A stretch of DNA of 64,000 nucleotides from Trueperaceae bacterium (GTDB taxonomy: Bacteria; Deinococcota; Deinococci; Deinococcales; Trueperaceae): the NCBI GenBank assembly GCA_013697735.1, contig JACCWH010000152.1, positions 48,786-112,785 on the forward strand, read 5' to 3'. This document shows positions 1-8,756 of the stretch, piece after piece (position 1 is the stretch's first letter; each line of letters opens with the position of its first letter). Position numbers and translations under genes: made by a program. The notes under the pieces were generated by a model. It was not told where the DNA came from. It saw only the letters and a program-made list of their open reading frames with translations, and searched no databases.

Positions 1-1
1 C

Positions 2-76
2 TTGGTCGTGGTCGTGAACCTGCTGACCGACATGGTCTACGCGTTCGTCGATCCGCGCATCAGGATCTCGACGTGA
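2..76 (+). CDS. C-terminal end of a dipeptide-type ABC permease (DppB-like), partial
   Basis: Only the last 24 codons lie in the window. The peptide ends in a hydrophobic stretch followed by DMVYAFVDPRI, which matches the conserved C-terminus of DppB/OppB-type inner-membrane permeases. Its TGA overlaps the GTG of the next permease gene by 4 bases (GTGA), as expected for dppB-dppC translational coupling. The binding protein, and probably the ATPases, lie outside the window. Confidence 0.75.
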   Translation: MVVVVNLLTDMVYAFVDPRIRIST

Positions 77-984
77 GCATCGCGCCGACGGATCCCGTCT
101 TCACGAGCGCGAGGGACGATGCTCCTCGGCCATCGCGAAACAAGGCGATCGCCCGCTTCGTGGCCAACCGGATGGCACTCGCTGGCCTCGTGGTGGTGCT
201 GTTGCTCTTCCTCATGGCGATCTTCGCGGCCCAGATCGCGCCGCACCACCCGAACAACGACATCTTCCGGGGTATGCGCGGGGTGGGGCCGTCGGTCGAG
301 CACCCGATGGGCTTCGATCACCTGAGTCGCGACCTGCTCAGCCGCGTGATCTACGGCACGCGCACCGCGCTCATCGTCGGCCTACTCTCGTCGATCATCT
401 CGGTGGTGATCGGCATCATCGTCGGCGCACTCGCCGGATACTTCGGCGGTTGGATCGACGAGGTGCTCTCGCTCCTCATCGACGCGCTCATGGCGTTCCC
501 GCTCATCGCGCTGCTGATCGTGCTCGCCGCCGTGCTCGGACCGAGTCTCACGACCACCGTGGTCGTGATCGGTGCAACCGTCTGGGCGCGCTATGCGCGG
601 GTCGTGCGCGCTGAGGTGATGAGCCTTCGAGAGCGGGACTTCGTGACGGCTGCGCGCGCGCTCGGTGCGCTCGACTGGCGCATCATCTGGAAGCACGTCG
701 TCCCCAACGTGTTGACCTCCGTGATCGTGCTCGCGTCGCTGCAGGTCGGCGCCATCATCATCCTCGAATCGGCGCTGTCGTTCCTCGGTCTCGGCGTGCG
801 CCCGCCGACCGCGACGTGGGGCGGGATCCTCTCCGACGGGCGCGCCTTCATCTTGCGCTACCCACACATCGCCATCTTCCCGGGGGTGATGATCGTGATC
901 ACCGTGCTGGCCTTCAACTTCATCGGCGACGGGTTGCGCGACGCGCTCGATCCGCACGGCCGCGTGGCGAAGATGCGCAAGTGA
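73..984 (+). CDS. Dipeptide/oligopeptide ABC transporter permease, DppC-like
   Basis: Inner-membrane permease of a peptide-type ABC importer, 303 aa, the usual DppC length. An N-terminal cytoplasmic segment (about 1-28) precedes a first membrane helix (about 30-52), then a short periplasmic part and the five-helix binding-protein-dependent transport domain (about 95-290). The EAA loop that contacts the ATPase is visible around RERDFVTAARALGALDW. The GTG start overlaps the stop of the DppB-like gene, and the stop overlaps the GTG of the M81 peptidase gene, so three genes are read as one coupled unit. The substrate is probably short peptides, but related systems also carry nickel or opines and the sequence does not decide this. 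Confidence 0.9.
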   Translation: MSIAPTDPVFTSARDDAPRPSRNKAIARFVANRMALAGLVVVLLLFLMAIFAAQIAPHHPNNDIFRGMRGVGPSVEHPMGFDHLSRDLLSRVIYGTRTALIVGLLSSIISVVIGIIVGALAGYFGGWIDEVLSLLIDALMAFPLIALLIVLAAVLGPSLTTTVVVIGATVWARYARVVRAEVMSLRERDFVTAARALGALDWRIIWKHVVPNVLTSVIVLASLQVGAIIILESALSFLGLGVRPPTATWGGILSDGRAFILRYPHIAIFPGVMIVITVLAFNFIGDGLRDALDPHGRVAKMRK

Positions 985-2450
985 CGGCAGCACAGCGCCC
1001 TCGCGTCTTCCTCGCCGGCATCGTCACCGAGACGAACACCTTTTCTCCCATCCCAACGGGAGCGCGTGACTTCGACGTGATCCGGCGCGTCGAGGAGTTC
1101 GCCGAGGGGAGCGATTTGGCCGCGATTCGCGACGCGGTCGAAGTGCGGGGTTGGGAGCTCACCTTCGGCCTCTCGGCGACGGCGCAACCAGCGGGGCTCA
1201 CGGTGCGACGCGCCTACGAAGACCTCCGTGCAGAACTGCTCGACGCGTTGCGCGCCGCGGCGCCGGTCGATCTGGTGCTCCTTCCGCTCCACGGTGCCAT
1301 GGTGGCGCAGGGGTACGACGACTGCGAGGGCGATCTGATCGAGGCGGTACGGCAGGTGGTGGGGGAGGACGTGACCATCGGTGTCGAGCTCGACCTCCAC
1401 TGTCACCTCACGGAGCGGATGGTGGCGCACGCCGACGTGATCGTCATCTACCAGGAGTACCCGCATACCGACATGGCCACGCGGGCCGTAGAGCTCGTCG
1501 ACCTCTGCGCCGAGGCGCTGAAGGGTGCGATCGTTCCGACGATGGCGATCTTCGACCTCGAGATGATGGGGCTCTACCCGACGACCAGCGAACCGATGCG
1601 ATCCTACGTCGACTCGATGCGGCGAGCTGAGGGGACGGGGGGCGTGCTCTCGCTCTCGCTCGCGCACGGCTTTCCGTGGGGCGACGTTCCGGAGTGCGGC
1701 GCCCGCATGCTGGCCATCACCGACGGTGACACGGATGGCGCGCAGCGTGCAGCAGAGGCGTGGGGCAGACGGTTCTACGACCTGCGCGACGAGGTGACGC
1801 TGCGCCCCGTGCCGATGGAGGAAGCGATCGAGCGTGCCCTGGCTGCGCCGCGCGGGCCGGTGGTGCTGGCCGACCAGGCAGACAACGCCGGGGGCGGCGC
1901 TCCGGGCGACTCGACGGTGGTGCTGCGGCGTCTCCTCGAGCGCGGCGTCTCGGATGCCGGCCTCGCGATGATCTGGGATCCCGTCGCCGTATCGCTCGCG
2001 AACGCGGCGGGAGCGGGGGCGACGCTCTCGCTCCGTCTCGGCGGCAAGATGGGTGCAGCGTCGGGCGATCCGCTCGACGTGGAGGCGCACGTGATCGGTG
2101 TGATCGACGCCATGAAGCAGCGGTGGCCACAGAAGGAGGGCGCGATCATGTCGCCCTGCGGCGACGCCGTGGCGCTTCGCATACAGGGCGTCGACGTGAT
2201 CGTCGCCTCGAGGCGGACGCAGGTCTTCAGCCCGGACGTATGGACGAACTTCGGGATCGATCCCAGAGCGAAGCGGCTCCTGGTGGTGAAGTCAGCGCAG
2301 CACTTCCACGCCGGGTTCGCGCCGATCGCGAGCGAGATCGTCTACATGGCCGCGCCCGGAGCGGTTGCGGTCGATCTCGACCAGGTCCCGTACGAGCGCG
2401 TCGATCGCGAGCGCTACCCGTGGGTCGAGGATCCGCTCCCCCCGAGATGA
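981..2450 (+). CDS. M81 family metallopeptidase (MlrC-like)
   Basis: A 489-aa cytoplasmic protein of the MlrC family, named after the enzyme that opens linearised microcystin; most members probably cleave small peptides. Visible family motifs are TETNTFSP near residue 16, LPLHGAM (His), DLHCH and YPHTD, which carry the Glu, His and Asp residues expected to bind zinc. The C-terminal DUF1485-type half begins near residue 300 (LADQADNAGGGAPGDST). I chose the GTG at 981 because it overlaps the upstream stop (GTGA) and gives the family's normal N-terminus (RVFLAGIVTETNTF); the frame stays open further upstream but reads as noise inside dppC. Coupling to a peptide importer suggests that it processes the imported compound. 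Confidence 0.88.
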   Translation: MTAAQRPRVFLAGIVTETNTFSPIPTGARDFDVIRRVEEFAEGSDLAAIRDAVEVRGWELTFGLSATAQPAGLTVRRAYEDLRAELLDALRAAAPVDLVLLPLHGAMVAQGYDDCEGDLIEAVRQVVGEDVTIGVELDLHCHLTERMVAHADVIVIYQEYPHTDMATRAVELVDLCAEALKGAIVPTMAIFDLEMMGLYPTTSEPMRSYVDSMRRAEGTGGVLSLSLAHGFPWGDVPECGARMLAITDGDTDGAQRAAEAWGRRFYDLRDEVTLRPVPMEEAIERALAAPRGPVVLADQADNAGGGAPGDSTVVLRRLLERGVSDAGLAMIWDPVAVSLANAAGAGATLSLRLGGKMGAASGDPLDVEAHVIGVIDAMKQRWPQKEGAIMSPCGDAVALRIQGVDVIVASRRTQVFSPDVWTNFGIDPRAKRLLVVKSAQHFHAGFAPIASEIVYMAAPGAVAVDLDQVPYERVDRERYPWVEDPLPPR

Positions 2451-2465
2451 CGTCCATCGGGTGAG

Positions 2466-2492
2466 GCGAGCGGCGCTCGAGCCGTCGCTCGC
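2466..2492. terminator. Bidirectional terminator-like hairpin
   Basis: Arms 2466-2475 and 2483-2492 pair over 10 bases with one G-T mismatch around a 7-base loop. It lies between the convergent M81 and S8 peptidase genes, where a shared terminator is expected. There is no clear T tract on either side. Confidence 0.5.
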
Positions 2493-2515
2493 TCTCCCGG
2501 GTCGATCGTCCGGCG

Positions 2516-4597
2516 CTACTCCACCGGATCGAGATCGATCACGAGCCGTTCCGATTCGCCGGACGTCACCTCGACCACCGCAGACCCCGCCTGGAGCGGG
2601 AGGACCGTATCCGGAGCCTCGACCGTCGCCCATACCGCATACGTCCCCGGCGCGAGATCGTCGAAGGCGAAGGGCCAATAGCCGCGCGTGAGCGGACCGC
2701 TCGACACGCTGGCGGGGGTGTCGGAGTCGGAATCGACGTCGGCGCAGTCGGCTTCGGCGCAGGCGAAGATCGAAACGCTCACCGTGGGGGCACCCGCCCA
2801 GGCGCTCGCGGGCTCACCGCCGAGCGCGAGGTTGGCATTCACGAGGCCGGCGCCGCAGTCCTCGAGGCTCGGTCGATCGCACCCCTCGAACGTGAGGGGC
2901 GTTGCCGTGCTCGTGAGGCGGAACCGAACGTCCTCGGGGTCGAGCGTCGGGTCGGCCGCGAGGAGCAGCGCTACGAGGCCACTCACGTGCGGCGCCGCCA
3001 TCGACGTACCCTGCGCCCACAGCCAACCACTCTCCTCGCCGGCGCCGGTGGTACTGAGCACCCCCGCGGGAAAGACGGCCAGGATGTTTTCCGACACGTA
3101 CCCAAAGTCGAAGTTCCCTCCCGGAGCGAAGACATCGACGTCGGCTCCGAAGTTCGAGTAGTAGGCGCGTTCATCGTAGGGGCCCGTCGCGCCGACGGTG
3201 ATCACGCCGGGGCAGTTGCCGGGGGAGAACATCGCCGTGTCCTGCGAGGCGTTCCCCGCCGAGGCGACGAGCACCACGCCTCCGCTCACCAGCGCCTGCG
3301 TCACGTTGGCCATCTCGACCGGGCAGGGCCCGACGCGCCCACCGAGGCTCATGTTGATCACGTCCGCTGGGTGCTCGTTCGGTGGCGGGTCGACGCCCTC
3401 GGGGTAGTCGTAGCCGGCGACCTCGAGTCCGCTCGCCCAGACCATGCCCGCTAGGAGGTCGTCGATGGTGCCCGAGCCGGTCTCGTCGAGGAAGCGGATC
3501 GGGACGATACCGGCTCCGTGGCTCACGCCGGCTACGAACGGATCGTTCGCGAGGCGCATCGCGATGGTGCCGGACACGTGCGTGCCGTGGCTGAACTCCA
3601 CACCCACCTCGGTGGCATCGTCGTCGAGGTCGACGAAGTCGTAGCCGGGGAGCCAGATTCCCTCGAGATCGACGTGTGCCTGGTAGCCGGTGTCGATCAC
3701 GGCGACCGTGACGGCGTTCGACGTGCCCGTCTCCACGGACCAGGCGGCGTGCAGATCGATGCTCGGGAAGTGCCACTGGAGTTCGAACGCCGGTGGAACC
3801 GTTTGATGCGCCGAAAAGATCCAGTTGGGCATCGCCGTGACGACGTCGGGTCGCGCTTCGATACGGCGCGCGAGTGCGATCGTCTCCTCGACGCTCAGCG
3901 GCGTCGCGGCGACCCACTTCTCGAGCCGACCGACCTGCACCACATCCGTCGGTCGGACGAAATCGACACCGTCGACGCGAAGCCTGTGCGCAGCGCCCTC
4001 TCGCGCGGCACCGACCGCCGCCGTGCTCGCAAGGCGCACGAGTACCTCGCCCGGGACCGCACGCATCTCGTCGTGCTCGAGAGGTACGTCGTCGCCCGGG
4101 ACCATGCTCACGAAGCGGGAGCTCGCGAGCGTAGGCGTCACGAAGCCTGGATCGCTCGGTGTCGGGATCAGCAGCGATCGCACCTCCCCACGCAGGGCGC
4201 CAGGAAGCACCCCGAGCACCTCCAGCGCCACCGCCTCACTCTCGACGCTCGCCACGCCGTCGTCGGCCACCACGGTGAGTGAGTAGGTATCGGCCGGTAC
4301 CGTCGCGTCGACCTCGATGGTCATCGTCGCCACGGCGTCGGTCGTGGACACGCTCTCGGCGGTGATCCCACCCTCGTCGGCCACCAACGACAGCTCGACG
4401 GCAGCGCCGAGCACCTCGCCGCGTACGACCGTGACTTGGATCTCGACGCTGTCGCCGGAGTAGACCGGGTCGGGGGGGAAAACGACCACCGTCGCCTCTT
4501 GGGGCGCCGGCGTGGTGCGGCACGCTGCGAGCGCGATCAGTACGAACGCCATGATCGCGCGCCGCGCGTGCGAGACGGATGTGGTTCGGCTTATCAT
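2516..4597 (-). CDS. Subtilisin-like S8 serine peptidase lipoprotein
   Basis: Predicted exported serine protease of 693 aa. The N-terminus has a basic start, a hydrophobic stretch and a lipobox (LAAC, Cys26), so it should be lipid-anchored. After it come an immunoglobulin-like domain (about 35-130), an I9-like propeptide region (about 180-265) and the S8 catalytic domain (about 275-595). The triad is complete: Asp302 in AVIDTG, His337 in SHGTHVSG and Ser532 in GTSMAAPH. A C-terminal beta-rich domain of about 95 residues follows. I chose the ATG at 4597 because a GGAGGA sits 8 bases before it; the ATG at 4606 touches that site and is less likely. It probably degrades extracellular protein; the adjacent peptide importer and M81 peptidase fit that role. 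Confidence 0.9.
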   Translation of the reverse strand: MISRTTSVSHARRAIMAFVLIALAACRTTPAPQEATVVVFPPDPVYSGDSVEIQVTVVRGEVLGAAVELSLVADEGGITAESVSTTDAVATMTIEVDATVPADTYSLTVVADDGVASVESEAVALEVLGVLPGALRGEVRSLLIPTPSDPGFVTPTLASSRFVSMVPGDDVPLEHDEMRAVPGEVLVRLASTAAVGAAREGAAHRLRVDGVDFVRPTDVVQVGRLEKWVAATPLSVEETIALARRIEARPDVVTAMPNWIFSAHQTVPPAFELQWHFPSIDLHAAWSVETGTSNAVTVAVIDTGYQAHVDLEGIWLPGYDFVDLDDDATEVGVEFSHGTHVSGTIAMRLANDPFVAGVSHGAGIVPIRFLDETGSGTIDDLLAGMVWASGLEVAGYDYPEGVDPPPNEHPADVINMSLGGRVGPCPVEMANVTQALVSGGVVLVASAGNASQDTAMFSPGNCPGVITVGATGPYDERAYYSNFGADVDVFAPGGNFDFGYVSENILAVFPAGVLSTTGAGEESGWLWAQGTSMAAPHVSGLVALLLAADPTLDPEDVRFRLTSTATPLTFEGCDRPSLEDCGAGLVNANLALGGEPASAWAGAPTVSVSIFACAEADCADVDSDSDTPASVSSGPLTRGYWPFAFDDLAPGTYAVWATVEAPDTVLPLQAGSAVVEVTSGESERLVIDLDPVE

Positions 4598-4823
4598 GAT
4601 GGGCATCCTCCCCCGATCGGCGCACCTGCGCGACGATCGGTCGCACCGAGCGTGAGACTCCGGTACACGAGCGCGCCGGTCGGACCGTGGCACGATGCCC
4701 AGATGCTAGCAGATGGTCCGCGTCGCTTCTGCGACGCGTGCTCGCGTCACGGCTGCGCCGTGGATGAGAGGATGACCAAGTATGCCGCGGCGGCGGCTCA
4801 TCCGGGCGGCGGGGTGCGCCCGA

Positions 4824-4829
4824 TATGCT
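4824..4829 (+). promoter_or_regulatory. -10 box TATGCT for a leaderless leader ORF
   Basis: TATGCT lies 7 bases before the GTG at 4837. The same spacing (5 to 8 bases) recurs in front of many start codons in this window. No convincing -35 box is visible. Confidence 0.45.
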
Positions 4830-4836
4830 GCAGGGA

Positions 4837-4893
4837 GTGACCGAGCCGCGTTGCACGCAACCGCCGAGCGCCCACCTCCAACGGGCCGCGTGA
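4837..4893 (+). CDS. Short leader ORF (18 aa) overlapping the next gene
   Basis: GTG at 4837, directly downstream of a TATGCT box, opens an 18-codon frame whose TGA overlaps the GTG at 4890 (GTGA). The peptide itself looks unremarkable. The arrangement matches the leader ORF in front of the xylulokinase gene at 29729, so its role is probably to deliver ribosomes to the next start codon. There is no protein homology to support it. Confidence 0.35.
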   Translation: MTEPRCTQPPSAHLQRAA

Positions 4894-5621
4894 AGGGCCG
4901 GGCCTCGCTCGTCTCCTGGCTCGTCTTCCATGCACAGCGCGAACGCGACCTGGTGCGCCTGGCAATGGCCTTCAAAGTGCAGAAGCCGCACTGGGGGAGC
5001 CACGCCACCCTGGTCGCCGCCGGATTGTCGAGCTACGTCCAGTTCCTCGACTGGCACCTCCAGCACACCGAAGCTCGGTTCCGCGAGTGGCTCGACGTCG
5101 CCAAGGGGACGCACAGCGAGGCACAGCTCCGGCTCCGCACTGCGCAGATCAAGGAGCTCGCCGACCTCGTGGTGCGGCCCCGATCCGTCGCCATGCCTGC
5201 GGCAGCGGCCGACGACCACCGCACGCCCGCCGCGCTGCTGCTGCCACGACTCGCGAACCGCGGGCTGCTCTACCGCGACGTGCAGGTGCTCGCCGGTGAG
5301 GGCCTTCGTTCGCCCTTGAGCGAACGCATCCTCCCCGGGTTGAGCCGGAGCGAGGCGGATCTCTACAACAGCCGTCATGCCGAGCTCCGGCACGTGACCC
5401 CCCACGACTACCTGCAGGCCGTCATCGATGGCGCCCGACCGCGGCACCCGGACGTGCTACTGCGTGACGTTCTCGAGCACTGGAGCGTGCTCGCGAGACT
5501 CGGGTCGTACGAGCGGCCGCTCCTCGAGCACGCCGCCGCGACCCGACGCGGTGTCGAGGACTACGGGATGGCGGACGACGATCGTGGGCCTTCGTTCCGC
5601 GGCCCGGCGCTCGACGCATGA
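4890..5621 (+). CDS. Hypothetical protein of unknown family
   Basis: I do not recognise this 243-aa protein. It has no signal peptide or membrane helix and should be cytoplasmic. It looks mostly helical and is rich in His, Arg and Leu, with aromatic-His patches (KPHWG, FLDWHLQHTEARF) and a central ELADLVVRPR segment. The GTG at 4890 overlaps the stop of a short leader ORF; an in-frame ATG at 4782 exists, but the extra 36 residues are Arg/Ala-rich and read like non-coding sequence. The stop overlaps the ATG of the next gene (ATGA), so the two unknown proteins are made together and may act together. Confidence 0.6.
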   Translation: MKGRASLVSWLVFHAQRERDLVRLAMAFKVQKPHWGSHATLVAAGLSSYVQFLDWHLQHTEARFREWLDVAKGTHSEAQLRLRTAQIKELADLVVRPRSVAMPAAAADDHRTPAALLLPRLANRGLLYRDVQVLAGEGLRSPLSERILPGLSRSEADLYNSRHAELRHVTPHDYLQAVIDGARPRHPDVLLRDVLEHWSVLARLGSYERPLLEHAAATRRGVEDYGMADDDRGPSFRGPALDA

Positions 5622-6034
5622 TGCGCGAGCTCCCCTCGTTCGCCGATCTGATGCTCCTTCCGGGCGTCGTCGAGCACGAGGCGACCGTCTTCCTCAAGGG
5701 CGACCAGATCGCGGTCCGGACCGACGCCCCGGCGCGTGTGGTCAAGGAGATGAGCAGCTACCCGCACGTGCGCGTGCACGTCGACGCCGATGGGCACGTG
5801 GTGCTCGAAGCGAGAGAGGCGCGGCATCGACGCCTGCTCCTCGTCTGGCCGACGGGGAAGAGCCAGGGGGCCTTCATCTGGGAGCGCGGCTTCTTCTCCG
5901 TCGTCGATCCCTCGCTGATGACGGCGCTCGTCGCTGCTGGTTGCGCCGTCGACGCAGTCGAATGCAGCCCGGGTGAGACGACCATCGACGTGCTCGCGCG
6001 GCTCCCTCGAGTCCCGTCCGAGCCGTTCGACTGA
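5618..6034 (+). CDS. Hypothetical protein, coupled to the preceding gene
   Basis: 138 aa with no family I recognise and no signal peptide or membrane helix. The predicted pattern is beta-rich: alternating strands around FLKGDQIAVR, VRVHVDADGHVVLE and RLLLVWPTGKSQGAF. The ATG overlaps the stop of the upstream unknown gene by 4 bases, so expression is translationally coupled. A cupin gene follows on the same strand after 63 bases but has its own -10 box, so it is probably a separate unit. Confidence 0.6.
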   Translation: MMRELPSFADLMLLPGVVEHEATVFLKGDQIAVRTDAPARVVKEMSSYPHVRVHVDADGHVVLEAREARHRRLLLVWPTGKSQGAFIWERGFFSVVDPSLMTALVAAGCAVDAVECSPGETTIDVLARLPRVPSEPFD

Positions 6035-6085
6035 GCATGTGGCGGCGTCGCCGGCCGTAGCGCCCGGCGGGCCCGTTCCCAGCCT

Positions 6086-6091
6086 TATGAT
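6086..6091 (+). promoter_or_regulatory. -10 box TATGAT, leaderless promoter of the cupin gene
   Basis: TATGAT, close to the TATAAT consensus, ends 6 bases before the ATG at 6098, so the mRNA would begin at or next to the start codon. No Shine-Dalgarno sequence is present. Confidence 0.6.
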
Positions 6092-6097
6092 CCGGGC

Positions 6098-6511
6098 ATG
6101 GACCCCCTTGCCGATAGCCCCAGGCGCCGCGTTCGCTACGAGGAGGCCGCTGCTCGCCTCGCCGACCACGACGAGCGATTCCTGTCCGTGTTCGCCCACG
6201 GATCGCTCGAGGTCGAGCTCTACGCCCCCCGCGGCAAGGATCTCCAGACGCCCCACTCGCGCGACGAGCTCTACGTGGTGGTGAAAGGCACCGGTACGTA
6301 CGTCCACGGCGGGAGGCGCGACCCCTGCGGCCCGCACGACGTTCTCTTCGCTCCCGCCGGTCTCGAGCACCGCTTCGAAGGGTTCAGCGAGGACTTCGCC
6401 GTGTGGGTGATGTTCTACGGGCCGGAGGGGGGCGAGGAGGCCGGCCACCGCGACTCGTCGTCACCCGAAGCGGTCGACGTCGGTGCGCTCGAGCGACCGG
6501 AAGTTGGCTGA
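6098..6511 (+). CDS. Cupin domain protein
   Basis: Small cytoplasmic protein (137 aa) with a single cupin beta-barrel. Cupin motif 1 is seen in the segment around TPHSRDELYVVVKGTG (His and Glu as probable metal ligands) and motif 2 around DVLFAPAGLEHRF. Cupins of this size bind a metal and act as isomerases, dioxygenases or sugar/regulatory sensors; the sequence does not say which. The acidic tail (GPEGGEEAGHRD) is variable. It is convergent with the sulfatase gene, and the 39 bases between them hold no clear terminator. It appears to be a single-gene unit with a leaderless start. Confidence 0.8.
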   Translation: MDPLADSPRRRVRYEEAAARLADHDERFLSVFAHGSLEVELYAPRGKDLQTPHSRDELYVVVKGTGTYVHGGRRDPCGPHDVLFAPAGLEHRFEGFSEDFAVWVMFYGPEGGEEAGHRDSSSPEAVDVGALERPEVG

Positions 6512-6550
6512 AGGAGCCGCTGCGCCGATCGGCAACGAGGGTGCGCGCCT

Positions 6551-7897
6551 TCAGGGCGCGGTCGGGTCGTGCACGCCGAGCGCGGCGAAGGCCGCGTGCC
6601 GGTAGGGCGAGGCGACAGGCCCTCGCAGGACCGGGTCGTCGGTGCGCTGCATCCAGGCGATGAGCTCGGCCTTGAGCTCTGTCGCGACGTGGGCGAGCGC
6701 CGGATCGTCGATGCGGTTGCGGCGCTCACCGGGATCTTCGAGGAGGTCGTAGAGCTCGAGCGGTGGGCGCTCCATCACGATTTCGTCGATCATCTGTGGC
6801 GTGATCGGGCTGCGGAGCGTGTCGCCGGGGACGTTCATGATGTCGACCTCGAGGTTGGCGATCAGCTTGTAGCGCGCACTCCGCACCGCGCGCTGCGGCT
6901 CGTACGCCGTGTGGAAGGTCTTCTCGGCGAACACCATCTCGTTGTGGGCCGTCGTCTCGCCCTGTAGCAGCGGCCAGAGGCTTCGGCCGTGCAGCGAGGC
7001 GGGGGCTTCGATGCCGAGCCCCTCGAGCACGGTGGGGACGAGATCGACGTGGCTGACCAGGTCGGGGAAGCGCCGACCGCCGCCGAGATCGCGAGCGCTC
7101 CAACGCATCACGAGTGCGACGGCGAGACCCGGGTCGTACATGGTGGCTTTCGCCCGCGGCATCGCGAGCCCGTGGTCGGTGGTGAACACGACCCAGGTGT
7201 TCGCCGCGTCGTCGCGCTCGGCGATGGCGGCGAGGATGCGACCGAAGCCGTCGTCCATGGACCGGATCGCACCCTGGACCTCTGCCATCTCCTGACGCGC
7301 CTCGGGCGTGTCGGGGAGGTAGGGGGGGATCTCGACGCCACGATCGGAGAAGGGCGGTTGGTCGTGGAAGCGTCCTGTTCGGTCGCGGTGTGGTTCGAGG
7401 AAGCCGACGTTGAGAAAGAACGGGCTCGCGGCCGCACGCACGGCGTCGACGGCCGCCCGGGCGGTGGTGGCGGCGTCAGTGTGGGAGGCCTCGTGGCTGT
7501 CGAAGCCGAGCGCTCGGATGTGCTCGGGCGTGTCGCGGGTGACGTGCTGCACGCCGACGTGCCGAGTCTCCCAGCCGGCGTCGGAGAGGTATCGAGCGAG
7601 GTGGCGGGCGTCGTCGTGGAGCCGCCAGTCGAACGGCGCGTGCGCGAGCCCGAGCATGCCGACGTCGTGCGCGTGGCGACCCGTGTAGAGGGCTGCACGG
7701 CTCGGTGAGCACTGGGGTGCGGTGGCGTACGCCTGCTCGAACAGCAGGCCGTCGGCGGCGAAGGCGTCGACGGCGTCCGATGGCACGGTGGGATGCCCGT
7801 AGCAGCCGAGGTGCCTTCCGAGATCGTGACAATCGACGATTACCAGGTTGGGACGCGTGGCGGGGGTGCCGGGAGCGGGCGTAGGGGGCACTTTCAT
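6551..7897 (-). CDS. Type I sulfatase (formylglycine-dependent)
   Basis: Hydrolyses a sulfate ester or sulfamate. It has 448 aa, the size of the alkaline-phosphatase-fold sulfatases. The key residue is Cys63 in CSPSRAALYTGR, which must be converted to formylglycine. The N-terminal metal-site motif reads DCHDLGRHLGCYG rather than the common DDxG, a variant I associate with heparan-N-sulfatase-like bacterial enzymes. TTDHGLAMPRAK carries the second metal-ligand set. There is no signal peptide, so it should work in the cytoplasm on an imported substrate. It is the last gene of the minus-strand sugar operon, 10 bases after the MalG-like permease, and its maturation enzyme is encoded on the other arm of the locus (14607). 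The exact sulfated substrate cannot be read from the sequence. Confidence 0.9.
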   Translation of the reverse strand: MKVPPTPAPGTPATRPNLVIVDCHDLGRHLGCYGHPTVPSDAVDAFAADGLLFEQAYATAPQCSPSRAALYTGRHAHDVGMLGLAHAPFDWRLHDDARHLARYLSDAGWETRHVGVQHVTRDTPEHIRALGFDSHEASHTDAATTARAAVDAVRAAASPFFLNVGFLEPHRDRTGRFHDQPPFSDRGVEIPPYLPDTPEARQEMAEVQGAIRSMDDGFGRILAAIAERDDAANTWVVFTTDHGLAMPRAKATMYDPGLAVALVMRWSARDLGGGRRFPDLVSHVDLVPTVLEGLGIEAPASLHGRSLWPLLQGETTAHNEMVFAEKTFHTAYEPQRAVRSARYKLIANLEVDIMNVPGDTLRSPITPQMIDEIVMERPPLELYDLLEDPGERRNRIDDPALAHVATELKAELIAWMQRTDDPVLRGPVASPYRHAAFAALGVHDPTAP

Positions 7898-7907
7898 GCG
7901 GGTCGGA

Positions 7908-8756
7908 TCATCCTTTCACCGAGCCGGCCGTCAAGCCCGCTGCGATGCGTTGCTGGAAGAGTAGGACGAGGATCACCAGCGGCAGCGTGACGATCATCGC
8001 CGCGGCCATGATCTCGGCGATCGGCTCTTGTTGCTCGACCACGCCGGTGAACTGCGCGATCGCGACCGGAACGGTCTGGGCGTTCGGGTTCGTGATCGTG
8101 AACGAGAGGGCGAAGAGGTACTCGTTCCAGGAGACGATGAAGGTGAGGAGGCCGGTGGTCACGAGGGCCGGAACCGTGAGTGGGAGGAGGATGCGCCCGA
8201 AGATCTGTGCGGTGGTGGCGCCGTCGACGACGGCCGCCTCCTCGATCTCGCGCGGGAGTCCGCGGAAGAACGTCGTAAGGACCCAGGCCGCGAACGGCAG
8301 CGTGAAGAGCGGGTAGCTGAAGATGAGCGCGGCCTGGGTGCCGTAGATGCCGAGGTCCCGCACGTTCTCGTAGAGCCCCGAGAGCACCGAAATCTGCGGG
8401 AACATCGTCATGGCGAGCACCGCGTAGAGCATTGCGCCCTTGCCGCGAAAACGCAGGCGCCCGAGCGCGTAGGCGGCGAAAGAGCCGGCCGTGAGTGCCA
8501 CGAACACCCCGCCACCCGACACGAGGACCGAGTTCGCCAGCGAGCGCATGAACGCGCCGCTCGACAGCACGTTCACGTAGTGGCGGACGGTCGGCTCGCT
8601 CGGCAGCAGCATCGCCGGACCGAAGAGCTCGTTCTCGCTCTTGAGCGACGTGGAAATCGCCCACACGAACGGCAGCAGCGCATAGGCGGCGATGAGTGCG
8701 ACGACGAGGTAGAAGGGGGTACGGCGGAGCGCATGGCGCCAGGTTGGGCGCGTCAT
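7908..8756 (-). CDS. Carbohydrate ABC transporter permease, MalG type
   Basis: Inner-membrane subunit of a family 1 sugar importer, 282 aa with six predicted helices. The conserved EAA loop is seen around REIEEAAVVDGATTAQIFGR. The ATG at 8756 overlaps the stop of the MalF-type gene (ATGA); the frame continues upstream but that part is the shadow of the MalF gene. It should pair with the permease at 8753 and the binding protein at 10343. No ATPase is encoded in the operon, so a shared MsmX/UgpC-type ATPase elsewhere in the genome is likely. Confidence 0.9.
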   Translation of the reverse strand: MTRPTWRHALRRTPFYLVVALIAAYALLPFVWAISTSLKSENELFGPAMLLPSEPTVRHYVNVLSSGAFMRSLANSVLVSGGGVFVALTAGSFAAYALGRLRFRGKGAMLYAVLAMTMFPQISVLSGLYENVRDLGIYGTQAALIFSYPLFTLPFAAWVLTTFFRGLPREIEEAAVVDGATTAQIFGRILLPLTVPALVTTGLLTFIVSWNEYLFALSFTITNPNAQTVPVAIAQFTGVVEQQEPIAEIMAAAMIVTLPLVILVLLFQQRIAAGLTAGSVKG

